A stretch of DNA of 64,000 bases from NCBI GenBank assembly GCA_017469785.1, contig JAFUFU010000008.1, forward strand, positions 130,642 to 194,641. Direction: 5' to 3'. Positions 18,523 to 27,706 of the stretch are shown here, in pieces. A program made the position numbers and the translations under genes. Under the pieces are notes generated by a model. It saw only the letters and a list, made by a program, of their open reading frames with translations. It did not search any database and was not told where the DNA came from. The DNA comes from Treponema sp. Lineage in GTDB: Bacteria; Spirochaetota; Spirochaetia; Treponematales; Treponemataceae. Each line of letters opens with the position of its first letter. Position 1 is the first letter of the stretch.

Positions 18523-18732
18523 ATGCAAAAAAAAATTTATGTTGATGGCATGTTTGATCCTGATGTAGCAGCCAAGGTCGACAGCGCTGTCAAAGCAGTT
18601 GCCGGTGTTACAGGTTGTACTGCAAATCCTGATAAATCGCAGGTTCTTGTAGATTTTGATGAGTCTGTTGGTGGTATCGAAGATGCCATCAATGCCGCGA
18701 TCTCATCTACGGGAATTGCGGTTTTGGGATAA
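18523..18732 (+). CDS. HMA-fold-like small protein lacking the metal-binding CxxC
   Basis: A 69-residue protein with the beta-alpha-beta-beta-alpha-beta pattern of heavy-metal-associated domains (VDGMFDPDVAAKVDSAVKAVAGV, then KSQVLVDFDE and IEDAINAAI). The position where CxxC should be reads MFDPD, and the only cysteine is in VTGCTAN. It therefore probably does not carry copper like CopZ, and may serve in binding or regulation. It has its own promoter and a GGAG ribosome binding site. It may be transcribed with the dehydrogenase that begins 13 bases later. Confidence 0.65.
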   Translation: MQKKIYVDGMFDPDVAAKVDSAVKAVAGVTGCTANPDKSQVLVDFDESVGGIEDAINAAISSTGIAVLG

Positions 18733-18745
18733 GAGCAGCATTTAT

Positions 18746-19738
18746 ATGAAAGTAACGGTTCTTGACGGGCACGGTCTTAATCCTGGAGATGTTTCTTGGG
18801 AGCCAATAAAAGCCCTTGCAAGTGATTTTACAGTATATGATCGTTCTCCTCAGGAACTTGTTGCCGAACGAATCGGCGACAGCGAAATCATTCTTTTGAA
18901 CAAAGTCCGAATCACAAGCGAAATTATCGAGAAATGTCCGCGTCTTCGCTATGTTGGCGTTCTTGCCACAGGCTACAATGTTGTTGACACAAAGGCTTGC
19001 CGCGAGCGCGGAATCACGGTTACTAATATTCCTTCTTACAGCACAAATGCCGTTGCACAGCATGTTTTTGCTTTTATCCTTCATTTCACAAATCTTGTGG
19101 CTTCTCATTCAGTTTCTGTTCACGAGGGCAAGTGGATTTCAAATCCTGATTTTTGTTACTGGCTCTCCCCTCTCACAGAAATTTTCGGCAAAACCTTAGG
19201 CATTTTTGGTTTCGGCCATATCGGTCAGAAGGTGGCAGAAATCGCCCTTTCTTTCGGCATGAAGGTTATCGTACACGCTCATTCTGAGGAATCTTTTAAA
19301 AAGGGCTTGGATTGCCTTTCCCTTCCATCTTCAAAACTTTCAGAAATTTCTTCTGTTTCTCTTGAAGATTTGTTCAGAGAATCAGATTTCTTTTCCCTTC
19401 ATGCGCCCCTCACTCCTGAAACAACAGAGCTGGTTAATGAAAACACTCTTTCTCTTATGAAACCTTCCGCAATTCTCATAAACACGGCTCGTGGCGGAAT
19501 GATTAGCGAAAAAGATGTAAGGGCAGCTCTTGATTCTAAAAAAATCGCAGCTTATGCGGCGGATGTTCTTTTGGAAGAGCCAATGAGCAAAAATTGTCCG
19601 CTCTATAAAGCCCCTAATTGCCTTATTACGCCCCATTTGGCTTGGGCACCAAAAGAAACCCGGCTTCGCTTGCTTGACATCGCAATCGGGAATATCAAAG
19701 CATTCATGGCAGGAAAGCCAGTTAATGTAGTAAATTAA
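18746..19738 (+). CDS. D-isomer specific 2-hydroxyacid dehydrogenase
   Basis: A 330-residue NAD-dependent dehydrogenase related to glycerate and hydroxypyruvate reductases. The Rossmann motif GIFGFGHIG lies near 148-156, the catalytic Arg in NTARGG (near 245), the Glu in LLEEP and the His in TPHLAWA near 295. The start at 18746 gives the family's N-terminus (MKVTVLDGHGLNPGD); upstream ATGs overlap the HMA-like gene and add unrelated sequence. The substrate is not certain; the LeuC/LeuD pair follows. Confidence 0.88.
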   Translation: MKVTVLDGHGLNPGDVSWEPIKALASDFTVYDRSPQELVAERIGDSEIILLNKVRITSEIIEKCPRLRYVGVLATGYNVVDTKACRERGITVTNIPSYSTNAVAQHVFAFILHFTNLVASHSVSVHEGKWISNPDFCYWLSPLTEIFGKTLGIFGFGHIGQKVAEIALSFGMKVIVHAHSEESFKKGLDCLSLPSSKLSEISSVSLEDLFRESDFFSLHAPLTPETTELVNENTLSLMKPSAILINTARGGMISEKDVRAALDSKKIAAYAADVLLEEPMSKNCPLYKAPNCLITPHLAWAPKETRLRLLDIAIGNIKAFMAGKPVNVVN

Positions 19739-19783
19739 AGATGCTGATTTTTTCGGCATGACATTTATAAAGAGGTATAAAAA

Positions 19784-21070
19784 ATGGGAAAAACAATCGC
19801 CCAAAAGATTTTTGAGTCACATCTTGTTGACACTCCCTTTCCGGGAACTTATGTTCTCAAACTTGACCGCGTTTTCTGTCATGAAATCACAACGCCTGTC
19901 GCAATCAATGACTTGGTTGAGCGGGGCAAAGACCGTGTTTTCGATGCCACAAAGATTAAGGCTGTCATCGACCATGTAACTCCTTCAAAAGACAGCAAAA
20001 CTGCAACACAGTCAAAGATTTTGCGTGACTGGGCTCACCGCAACAATATCAAAGACTTCTTTGATATCGGCGCAAACGGTGTCTGCCATGCCATTTTCCC
20101 GGAAAAAGGCTTTGTCCGACCGGGCTATACTGTAATCATGGGTGACAGCCACACTTGTACTCACGGAGCCTTCGGTGCTTTCGCCGCTGGTGTCGGCACG
20201 ACTGACCTTGAGGTTGGAATCCTTAAGGGCGTATGCTCTTTCCGTGAGCCAAAATCAATCAAATTCGTATTGAACGGCAAACTTAAAGAAGGCGTTTACG
20301 CAAAAGACGTAATCCTTCACCTTATCGGTAAAATCGGCGTAAACGGAGCCACAAACTGCGTTATCGAGTTCACGGGTCCTGTCGTTGACAACATGGATAT
20401 GGAAGAGCGAATGACTCTCTGTAACATGGCAATCGAAGCCGGCGGAACCAGTGGAATCTGTTTCCCTGACGCAAAAACCGTGGATTATCTCTGGGAATTC
20501 ATCAAAGACGAATACAAATCAAAGGAAGAGGCAATCGCTGACTACGCAAAATGGCGTGACGATGACGATGCTGTTTACGAAAAAGTAATCACAGAGGATC
20601 TGTCAAATCTGGAGCCTGTATGTACAATCAACTACAAGCCTGATCAGATTAAGAAAATCTCTGAGATGAAAGGCACGAAGGTTGATCAGGTTTACATTGG
20701 TTCATGCACTAACGGCCGAATCTCTGACCTCCGCATTGCCGCAAAAGTCCTCAAAGGTCACAAACTTGCAGACGGTGTTCGCGGTATCGTTTCGCCTGCT
20801 ACACCGAAAATCTACAAGATGGCTGTGGACGAGGGAATCATCGACATTTTCCTCGAAGCTGGTTTCTGCGTGACGAACCCGACTTGCGGCGCCTGCCTTG
20901 GTATGTCAAACGACGTTCTTGCTGAGGGTGAGGTCTGCGCTTCAACAACAAACCGCAACTTCAACGGCCGAATGGGTAAAGGCGGCATGGTTCATTTGAT
21001 GAGCCCTGCATCGGCTGCTGCAACTGCAATCACAGGAACTATCGCAAATTCAGAACTTTACAAAGGCTAA
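19784..21070 (+). CDS. leuC: 3-isopropylmalate dehydratase large subunit family (LeuC-like)
   Basis: A 428-residue aconitase-family large subunit that isomerises 2- or 3-isopropylmalate or a related hydroxyacid together with the small subunit at 21255. The 4Fe-4S cysteines are in IGSCTNGR and NPTCGACLG, and the GDSHTCTHGAFGAFAAGVGTTD segment is in the active site. Length fits the short archaeal-type LeuC/HacA group rather than the 460-470-residue form. No leuA or leuB is near, so the substrate is only tentatively isopropylmalate. A GAGG site precedes the start. Confidence 0.85.
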   Translation: MGKTIAQKIFESHLVDTPFPGTYVLKLDRVFCHEITTPVAINDLVERGKDRVFDATKIKAVIDHVTPSKDSKTATQSKILRDWAHRNNIKDFFDIGANGVCHAIFPEKGFVRPGYTVIMGDSHTCTHGAFGAFAAGVGTTDLEVGILKGVCSFREPKSIKFVLNGKLKEGVYAKDVILHLIGKIGVNGATNCVIEFTGPVVDNMDMEERMTLCNMAIEAGGTSGICFPDAKTVDYLWEFIKDEYKSKEEAIADYAKWRDDDDAVYEKVITEDLSNLEPVCTINYKPDQIKKISEMKGTKVDQVYIGSCTNGRISDLRIAAKVLKGHKLADGVRGIVSPATPKIYKMAVDEGIIDIFLEAGFCVTNPTCGACLGMSNDVLAEGEVCASTTNRNFNGRMGKGGMVHLMSPASAAATAITGTIANSELYKG

Positions 21071-21088
21071 AAAGCCATAACATAAAAA

Positions 21089-21232
21089 GGAGCATTAGAT
21101 AAAAAACAGCCGATTTGCCGTCTGTTTTTTATCTTGACAAGTTTTCTTACGAAAACTTGCATATCAACTGTTGCTTCTCATTGCATTGCGAAGCAACATA
21201 AAAAAGTTATTCGAAAGTTGAAACTTTCTTCA
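21089..21232 (+). repeat. Four successive hairpins between leuC and leuD
   Basis: The 184-base gap contains GATAAAAAACAG / CTGTTTTTTATC (first, terminator-like), CAAGTTTTC / GAAAACTTG, GTTGCTTC / GAAGCAAC and GAAAGTT/AACTTTC, one after another. A TTGACA follows the first. This may attenuate leuC read-through or mark inserted small palindromes; nothing in it encodes a protein. Confidence 0.6.
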
Positions 21233-21254
21233 TTACTTTTTTTAGGAGAAATAT

Positions 21255-21788
21255 ATGAAAGCTTTTGGTGGAGATGTACTCTTCTTGGATCGCTCAGATA
21301 TCAATACTGACGAAATCATCCCTGCAAAATATCTTACGGAAGTCTCAAAACAGGCACTCAAGCCTTATCTTCTCGAAGACCTTAAACTTGACGGATTTGA
21401 CGCAAAGCGCGATGTTCCAAACAAAAAGGTAATCATTACCCGCGAGAATTTCGGCTGCGGTTCAAGCCGTGAGCATGCTCCCTGGGCTTTGGAAGTGAAC
21501 GGAATCTACACCGTCATCGCTCCAAACTTTGCACGAATCTTCTATCAGAACATGTACAACTGCGGTCTTTTGGCTCTCAACATGCCCAAAAAAGACATTG
21601 ATGACATGTTCCGCACTTTCGGTAACAAGGACTGCGAGTGCAAAATCGAACAGAAAGAAGACGGAACCTGGAAGGTAAAGCTCATCGCAGGAAGCCTTTC
21701 AAAGAGCTATCCATTCAAGCTTGAGGGATTTGAAAAAGCTCTCGTTGAGAACGAGGGATGGATTGGTTTCGCGGATTCGAAATATTAA
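21255..21788 (+). CDS. leuD: 3-isopropylmalate dehydratase small subunit family (LeuD-like)
   Basis: A 177-residue swivelling subunit that completes the LeuC-type active site. It has DRSDINTDEIIPAKYL at the start and the core NFGCGSSREHAPWAL (near 70), which positions substrate. It is preceded by a TAGGAG site. The 184-base gap to leuC is long for a two-subunit enzyme and filled with hairpins. Substrate uncertain as for LeuC. Confidence 0.87.
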   Translation: MKAFGGDVLFLDRSDINTDEIIPAKYLTEVSKQALKPYLLEDLKLDGFDAKRDVPNKKVIITRENFGCGSSREHAPWALEVNGIYTVIAPNFARIFYQNMYNCGLLALNMPKKDIDDMFRTFGNKDCECKIEQKEDGTWKVKLIAGSLSKSYPFKLEGFEKALVENEGWIGFADSKY

Positions 21789-21824
21789 TCAATTTGTCTT
21801 GTAAAGAAATTACGGGATAAGCTA

Positions 21825-21919
21825 AAAAAGCGTGCTCCCGTCGAGAACGCGCCATAAAACTCGCGGTGAACAAGTTCAAGCGAGTTTTTGTCGCAACCTC
21901 GACTACGCACGCTTTTTTG
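21825..21919 (+). terminator. Long cruciform-type palindrome after leuD, probable terminator
   Basis: AAAAAAGCGTG (21825-21835) pairs with CACGCTTTTTT (21909-21919); inside, GTCGAG pairs with CTCGAC and AAACTCGC with GCGAGTTT. The nested arms make a structure of about 95 bases ending in a T-run. It can terminate leuD, but its size suggests a small palindromic element. Confidence 0.65.
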
Positions 21920-21991
21920 TTTTTTCTGTTCTTTTTAAGCTTTTTTGATTAGTATTTCTTAACATAGATCTTTTGTTTTCCAGGAATTTTC

Positions 21992-22690
21992 ATGAAAAAA
22001 AGTTTTTTTTTCTGGCTAGTTTTTTTTTATGTGATTCTCTATCTTGTATTTCCGCCGGTTTTTACCCAGTTTTTTGTGGAGCGGAAGGATGAATTTGTCG
22101 CAGAATATCCCCTATCCACTTTTCTATTGGGAGGTATAGCATTTTTGATATATATTTCTGCGCTTAAGGGGAAGATTTTTGAAGAGGAAGTTTTGTCTGA
22201 GAGGCAGCCTTTTTTTCTTTATTCCAGCAATGCCCTTGTCGCTTTTGGCGCCCTTTGTCTTTCTTCGGTGATTTTTGAGCTGATTGCTTTTTTTACGGGA
22301 AGCAAGGCGGGGCTTCATTCTGTCGTCTTTCCAGCAGGATTTCTCGGAAAAGTTGATTTTGTCTTCGGCGTGATTTTTGCGGCTTTCTTTGAGGAAGTGA
22401 TTTATCGTTTTTATCTTCTCAGGGCCTTGAAGGAGCTTTTATTCAAGGTGCGGAAAAATCCTCAGAATGAAAAAATAAACCTAAGGCTTTCGCTTATTGC
22501 TGAGACAGCTTCCCTTATCCTTTTTGCACTTCCCCATTTATACCTGGGCTTTTTCGGATTTTTGAACGCCCTTGTCTGCGGAATCATCCTCCGAGTCTGT
22601 ATGATAAAAACAAAGACGATTTGGATTTCATTCGCGGTTCATGGGCTGTATAATTTTTTGTCTTTTGCAGTGATGGCGGCGATTGCTTAA
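21992..22690 (+). CDS. CPBP-family intramembrane metalloprotease
   Basis: A 232-residue membrane protein with about six hydrophobic segments. The CPBP (Abi/CAAX protease-like) motifs are EEVIYR (near 131), FALPHL (near 178) and AVHGLYNF near the C-terminus; the Glu and His residues should bind the metal within the membrane. Family members cut or process membrane peptides. The stop overlaps the 3' end of the convergent DUF4340 gene by 4 bases. Confidence 0.85.
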   Translation: MKKSFFFWLVFFYVILYLVFPPVFTQFFVERKDEFVAEYPLSTFLLGGIAFLIYISALKGKIFEEEVLSERQPFFLYSSNALVAFGALCLSSVIFELIAFFTGSKAGLHSVVFPAGFLGKVDFVFGVIFAAFFEEVIYRFYLLRALKELLFKVRKNPQNEKINLRLSLIAETASLILFALPHLYLGFFGFLNALVCGIILRVCMIKTKTIWISFAVHGLYNFLSFAVMAAIA

Positions 22691-23649
22691 AAAAGCGAGA
22701 TTATCCGCTTGTAAGTCCATTCTGAAATCTCGTACGTCGCGTTTTCTGAATAAAGGGCGAATCTTGTTTCCTGACTGTCGATTTCGCTTGGCGTGACGTT
22801 TTTTGTGTAAAAATAGGAGCCGTCTTGCAATGCGTAGAAAGTCAGCCTGGCGATTCTGCCGTTTCCGTCTTGAATTGTGAGAATTGCCCTGCTTTTTCCA
22901 GATTTGCCCGTTTCTTCGAGAGAGTTGTCTTTTGTCTCGGAAATATTTCCATGTCGTAATGAAAGAAGACTGCCTGTCTTTTGGGTGAAATTCGGGGATT
23001 TTTCATCGAGGCTCAGTGTTTTTTCAGGAGAAACTTCCGAACCTTCGTTTATTTTCAGCGTGATTTTTACTGGATTTTCGATTTCAGGAAAAATTTCTCC
23101 TTCCGACCAGTAGTTTGTTTGAGTCGTCAGGAATTGATGGAAGTCATTTTCGCACTCGTAGGCGGCTTTTGAGCTTTCTGAGCGAAGAAAAATCCTGTTT
23201 TTGAGGGAATCTGAATAGCCAAAGTGCACTTTTGTATACAAGTTGCTGTCATTTTTAAGAAAACTTATGCTTGTGCTTAGGTTTTCCGTTAGACCCAGCC
23301 TTTTATAATCAGAAAATTTCTCTGAGATGGCGTAGAGCTTCCGAATTTTTGCGGCATTCTCAATCAGTGAGTTGATGATTTTTGAGTCCGCTATGGTGCA
23401 TATTGTCTGTCCCTTTTCGCCTTCCGTTGAGAGGAGCCAGAAATCTCCCTGTTTTTTTAGCGCGATTGAACCGCTTTCGCCTGTCTCTATCTCAATCAGG
23501 CTTACTTCGCTTTTGTGGCTTGGGTTCAGTATTGCAGATTCAATGGATTTTTGCATGCTTCTCTCCTTTTTTGAAAAAGCAAGGGATAAAGCGAAAATCA
23601 AAATTGAGGCGAGAAGAATCTTAAAAAGCAGTTTGTTTTGTTTTGTCAT
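22687..23649 (-). CDS. DUF4340 domain protein, last gene of the GldA/GldG-type operon
   Basis: A 320-residue protein with one N-terminal membrane segment (about residues 8-24, LFKILLASILIFALSLAF) and a mostly beta extracytoplasmic part. The sequence ALKKQGDFWLLSTEGEKGQTICTIADSKIINSLI is characteristic of DUF4340. Such genes usually follow GldA/GldG-type ABC transporters, as here, though six genes intervene in this operon. The function is not known; a role in assembling or anchoring exported proteins is possible. Confidence 0.75.
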   Translation of the reverse strand: MTKQNKLLFKILLASILIFALSLAFSKKERSMQKSIESAILNPSHKSEVSLIEIETGESGSIALKKQGDFWLLSTEGEKGQTICTIADSKIINSLIENAAKIRKLYAISEKFSDYKRLGLTENLSTSISFLKNDSNLYTKVHFGYSDSLKNRIFLRSESSKAAYECENDFHQFLTTQTNYWSEGEIFPEIENPVKITLKINEGSEVSPEKTLSLDEKSPNFTQKTGSLLSLRHGNISETKDNSLEETGKSGKSRAILTIQDGNGRIARLTFYALQDGSYFYTKNVTPSEIDSQETRFALYSENATYEISEWTYKRIISLF

Positions 23650-23664
23650 TTTCTGCTCCGCGGA

Positions 23665-24675
23665 TTATGCCTGAAGATGAACATTTTGGGCTTCGGTACT
23701 GTAAATCAGATAATAGAACTGATTCTGTTTTTCATCGATTTTCACTGGAATCTCAAAAAAATCGCCTTTAAGTCCTGTCGTTGAGATTTTCATATTCAAG
23801 TAATTATCATATTTTGAATCGGCCTTTATTTCAATCAGAAATCCTTCGCCATTTTTTTTGTACGGATATGGATTTTTTTCTTCTATCCATGACTCGATGT
23901 TTTTATTTATCATAGCAATCTGCTTGATGTCGAGCGAGATGGTCTTTTGATAATCAAGTTTTCCCTTGAAAAATACAAGTGCGGTCACATCGTAACTTGT
24001 ATTTCCAGTCTGTTTTGTTATCCATCGTACATGAGGGGCATTTTTGTCCTCGGGATACTTTGCAATCCATTCTTTATATGATTCGGTGCTTATTTCAATT
24101 TCTGTTTTGATTTTTCCAAGCTGGGGCAGAATGTTTTTTTGCTCTTCTTCTGGAACATATTTTTCAAGCTCCGTTAGAAGAGGCTCAATTGTCTGGATGT
24201 AGCCTTCAAAACCGTCTGCATGAGGAAGATAAATATTGTTCAAGCGGTCATTTTCCCATGTGGCATACGGAGAAAGTTTTGCGGCAAGCTGGTCAAATTC
24301 ATCCGATAATATAGTAACTTCAATTTTAGGTGATGAGCGTTCATAATAATGATTTGAAAAATAGATTGTTATTTCAGAATTTTTTGAATTGAAACTGATA
24401 TCTCTCGTCCATTCGCCGTAACCTGAATCATCTGTTCCTCGGTGCAACTCTCTTTTCGGAACTGAGCGGATTGTGTTAATGAAAGGAAGAATCCATTCGT
24501 ATTTGAAAAATAATCTGTCAGCTCTTCCAGTTGAAGAGTCTTCATAATGCCATTCTTTTTCCCAAAGTGTAAGAATTATTCCTTCTGGAAGTTTTGTGAT
24601 TTCATAAGCCAGATATTCTTCGTAATAAAAACTATTCTGAATTATTGTGCCCCAGTATACTTTTTTATCGCTCAT
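23665..24675 (-). CDS. Conserved-type hypothetical protein, cytoplasmic
   Basis: I do not recognise this 336-residue protein. It has no signal peptide or membrane helix, is rich in aromatic and charged residues (EEYLAYEITKLPEGIILTLWEKEW) and has a helical central part near 150-190. It lies 15 bases before the DUF4340 gene and 21 after the glycan-binding-like gene, so it is part of the same operon. It may be a cytoplasmic accessory protein of that system. Confidence 0.55.
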   Translation of the reverse strand: MSDKKVYWGTIIQNSFYYEEYLAYEITKLPEGIILTLWEKEWHYEDSSTGRADRLFFKYEWILPFINTIRSVPKRELHRGTDDSGYGEWTRDISFNSKNSEITIYFSNHYYERSSPKIEVTILSDEFDQLAAKLSPYATWENDRLNNIYLPHADGFEGYIQTIEPLLTELEKYVPEEEQKNILPQLGKIKTEIEISTESYKEWIAKYPEDKNAPHVRWITKQTGNTSYDVTALVFFKGKLDYQKTISLDIKQIAMINKNIESWIEEKNPYPYKKNGEGFLIEIKADSKYDNYLNMKISTTGLKGDFFEIPVKIDEKQNQFYYLIYSTEAQNVHLQA

Positions 24676-24696
24676 TTTCTGCTCCTTCCTAAAATT

Positions 24697-26439
24697 CTAT
24701 TTCAAGGACAAGAACTGTCTTGTCTTTTGAAGAATCGGCTTCTTGAAAAAGTCGTCGTTCAAGATGATATTCCCCGCCTTGTCCTCTATCGGAACGAACC
24801 AGACTTCGCCCAAGACCGTGTCGTCCCATTTTTTGCCTTTGTAGACGCTGTTGATTGTCATTCGATATGTGCCTGTTTTCAAAAGCTGCGGATTTTTTAT
24901 CGCGCTCTGCCAAATCCAGTCAGCAGGAGAAGTCAAAACTTCAAGGCATTTGTCCTCAAATTGTAGTTCTGCAATGTTTTTGCCTTCAGACGAAAGAATC
25001 ATGGATTTTACGCGGTTGTTGGACTCCCATGAAGAATTAGTTCCGTGAATTGTTTTGTAAACAGACTCGTTTTCATCATAATATTCACTCTTCAAACTGC
25101 CTCCAAAACGCCGAAGCCCGTTCGTCGCAAAAGGTCCGAGAACGTTTTTTGAAAGCGTGAACTCAATCCATTCGCCAATTCCGTCGCCTTTGACACCCTC
25201 AACCCATCCGTTCAGAAGATTTCCGTCAAAAGAAGTCTTTGCTTCGTAAGTCGAGGGGACAAGATTTCCGTCCTCGCCGTCTTGGTTATCTGATGAAATC
25301 TTGTAGGAGCCGGAAAGCTCTGAGGAAGAGCGGACGCCCGAAACAAAATCCTGCATACTTTTTCTGTTTGAGAGCCACACATCACATTCATAACCATAAG
25401 AGTTTAAATCAAATACAAAATATTCGTCTTTCTGTGGCTTGTAGTTTTCGGCACAATATAAATATGTTCTTTTCCAGTTGCACATCTCGCCGAGGTCTGT
25501 AATCTCGAACTTTGTCTTTGAGTTTTTGATGTCCATTGAGCTGTCTGTAAGGACAACGAAGGATTTTATATCGCCTTTCCATGTTCCGCCCGTGGAAATG
25601 TCGTAAACAAAGCTGTGTCGGTAGCTCCGTCCGCCTTTAGCTGCGTCTATCGCATATTTTACGCTCAATTTTGAAGAGGCGGCAGGCTTAAAGGTCAGCT
25701 CGTGGAAAAAGTGCAGGACAACTTTTATCGTGTAAACTTCAACCTGATTGTGTTCTCTATACGCAGTTTCTTTCAGGGATTCTGTGTTTTCATCGTGCTT
25801 TTCGATTGCTGTTTCAATTCCCACTGTCTGCACGGCGATTTTCTTTCCGTCCTGCACAATCTGGCAGGGACTGAGCGTTTCGCTTGCCTTGTAGTTTTTC
25901 AGCTCCGAAAGATATTCAGCTATTGGAACAGTTCTGAGTTTTTTGTCCACAGAAAGCAAATCATTTTTTGTTGCGTCTGTCGTTCCCCAGCGTCGTTCTC
26001 CACTTTCCCAGTCAGCTTCTTTGAACCGTAGCTTTCTGCCTAGCGCAACTTCAAGAACTTCCAGCTTGGAAGAATAGCCGTTTCCAACTTCAATATAATT
26101 AGACAAAAAGCCGTCCTTTTTAACAGCCACCTGTGTTGAAACGACGACAGGAAAGGCACACGGAACGACCACACTTTGAGCTGTCGTGTTCTTGAAGCCA
26201 AAAATCGCCTCGACTTCGCTCCCGTGAAGTTTTGTTCGAGTGTTGGTCTTTTCATCGTAGCTTGATTTTGAAGACTGCTCCACAATCATCAGCTCTTTTT
26301 CAAGGGCAATCTTGTCGTTCGGCTCTTTGACGTAGATGTTGCCGTAAGTCCAGTCCTCAGGATACCAGCTTCCGCCGTCGTCCGAGAACGCAGAAAACGC
26401 GCCCCATAATGCCAATACTGTAAAAATAATCTTTTTCAT
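24697..26439 (-). CDS. Exported protein with a C-terminal discoidin-like domain
   Basis: A 580-residue protein with a signal peptide (to about residue 18, FSAFSD). The N-terminal half is a large beta-rich region of unknown type (VEAIFGFKNTTAQSVVVPCAFPVVV). The C-terminal third contains SFDGNLLNGWVEGVKGDGIGEWIEFTL (about 410-440), a pattern seen in discoidin-like and NADase-type glycan-binding domains. It may bind sugars at the cell surface. It sits inside the ABC operon. Confidence in the domain is moderate. Confidence 0.6.
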   Translation of the reverse strand: MKKIIFTVLALWGAFSAFSDDGGSWYPEDWTYGNIYVKEPNDKIALEKELMIVEQSSKSSYDEKTNTRTKLHGSEVEAIFGFKNTTAQSVVVPCAFPVVVSTQVAVKKDGFLSNYIEVGNGYSSKLEVLEVALGRKLRFKEADWESGERRWGTTDATKNDLLSVDKKLRTVPIAEYLSELKNYKASETLSPCQIVQDGKKIAVQTVGIETAIEKHDENTESLKETAYREHNQVEVYTIKVVLHFFHELTFKPAASSKLSVKYAIDAAKGGRSYRHSFVYDISTGGTWKGDIKSFVVLTDSSMDIKNSKTKFEITDLGEMCNWKRTYLYCAENYKPQKDEYFVFDLNSYGYECDVWLSNRKSMQDFVSGVRSSSELSGSYKISSDNQDGEDGNLVPSTYEAKTSFDGNLLNGWVEGVKGDGIGEWIEFTLSKNVLGPFATNGLRRFGGSLKSEYYDENESVYKTIHGTNSSWESNNRVKSMILSSEGKNIAELQFEDKCLEVLTSPADWIWQSAIKNPQLLKTGTYRMTINSVYKGKKWDDTVLGEVWFVPIEDKAGNIILNDDFFKKPILQKTRQFLSLK

Positions 26440-26457
26440 TGACTTTTTCTCCTGAAA

Positions 26458-27690
26458 TCAATAAACATACTTGCTTCGGTCCAGCCTTACCACAACATAA
26501 GCCGTGCCTGTCTTTTCGTCGTAAAAGCTTTTCGTCAGCTCATAGGGAATCTGCATTAAAGAAAAAGTTTCTGTAGCACGGAAGAATCTGGATTCGGCTT
26601 TTGTTTTGCCATCCCCTTCCTGTATCATTGATTTTTCTGCATCGGACTTGGAGAGAATTTTCTGGACAAGGCTGGATTTTATCTGCGATACTGCGGTAAG
26701 CTCGGCGATTCTGAGGGCGGTCTCCTTGTCGGCATGAGATTTTCTTGCCGAGCCGTAAAGGAAATCACTGTCGTTGGGGATGAAGTCCGCGTACCATTCA
26801 GGCGGATTCTCTTTTTTGGGAACCTGCGTTTTCCCGCTTGCTTTTGTGAGTGTCTTTTTGATTTTCGAGTCAGTGGATTTTTCTTTTGAAATCTGGCTTA
26901 AATTCTCACTTCCTCGGACTCCTGAAAAGTCAATCCTTTCTTCTTCCCCACTCTGAGTGCTTCCGTAATTTTTCGTGATTGTCTGAACCTGAATCGTACC
27001 GTCAGCTTTGACTTTTCCGTAAGATTCGCATGTGCTTGAGACGATCATGTCGCTCATATTCTTAACGCCGGAGCGAACGGTCATGTCAAAGCCTGAATGA
27101 AATCTTCCGTCAGAAGAGACAATAACGGGCCATGTTTCAAAATCGTCTTTCTCTTTTTCCTCGTATTCCCAGAGATAAAGGCCCTTTTCGATTCTGACTT
27201 TCTGCTTTCGCTCACTTCCGTTATCGGTCAGGATAAAGTCGCCGTCAAAATCTTCTGATGCCCGGTCGCTCTCTTTTGTAAGAAGAAGCCTTCCGTTAAT
27301 GGTGATTTTTGAAATCTGAGAGTTTTCCTCATAATATCCCTGAAAGAAAAAATCGCCGTTCTTTTTGTAAATTCCCGTGATTGAGGGATTCTGCGGGCTT
27401 GTGACTTTCCCGGTCGGTGAGATTGAAATCAGAATCCTTGTCTCAGGCTCGACGAAAGTTCCGCCCTGCATGAGAACAGCGTTTCCATAAGACTTTTTGA
27501 GGATGTTCTGGTAAGCGTCCATACCGTAGGCTTTGTACATCGCCGTGACCTCGACGCAATCGACATAGCGCTCAAAATCGTAGGAATAAATGCCGTCTGG
27601 CGGAAAAACTGTTTTCGGAACTGAGGCGCAGGAAAACAAGGCTAAAGCGAAGGCTAGAAACAGTGCTTTAATGTAGAAGTCTCTTTTCAT
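26458..27690 (-). CDS. Lipoprotein with LPP20-like C-terminal domain
   Basis: A 410-residue protein with a signal peptide and lipobox (ALFSC, Cys21). The first 250 residues look like repeated beta strands of unknown kind. The C-terminal 120 residues (PPEWYADFIPNDSDFLYGSARKS, then an alanine-rich helix and TGTAYVVVRLDRS) match the LPP20 family pattern of small outer-membrane-associated lipoproteins. It is likely on the periplasmic face or surface. It is the partner of the next, related exported protein at 27707. Confidence 0.62.
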   Translation of the reverse strand: MKRDFYIKALFLAFALALFSCASVPKTVFPPDGIYSYDFERYVDCVEVTAMYKAYGMDAYQNILKKSYGNAVLMQGGTFVEPETRILISISPTGKVTSPQNPSITGIYKKNGDFFFQGYYEENSQISKITINGRLLLTKESDRASEDFDGDFILTDNGSERKQKVRIEKGLYLWEYEEKEKDDFETWPVIVSSDGRFHSGFDMTVRSGVKNMSDMIVSSTCESYGKVKADGTIQVQTITKNYGSTQSGEEERIDFSGVRGSENLSQISKEKSTDSKIKKTLTKASGKTQVPKKENPPEWYADFIPNDSDFLYGSARKSHADKETALRIAELTAVSQIKSSLVQKILSKSDAEKSMIQEGDGKTKAESRFFRATETFSLMQIPYELTKSFYDEKTGTAYVVVRLDRSKYVY

Positions 27691-27706
27691 TTTTTCTCTT
27701 TAAGAA

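Noticed and set aside
21135..21165. Promoter TTGACA with TTGCAT between leuC and leuD
   Set aside because: The -10 match is poor and lies within a hairpin; not strong enough to list as a promoter.
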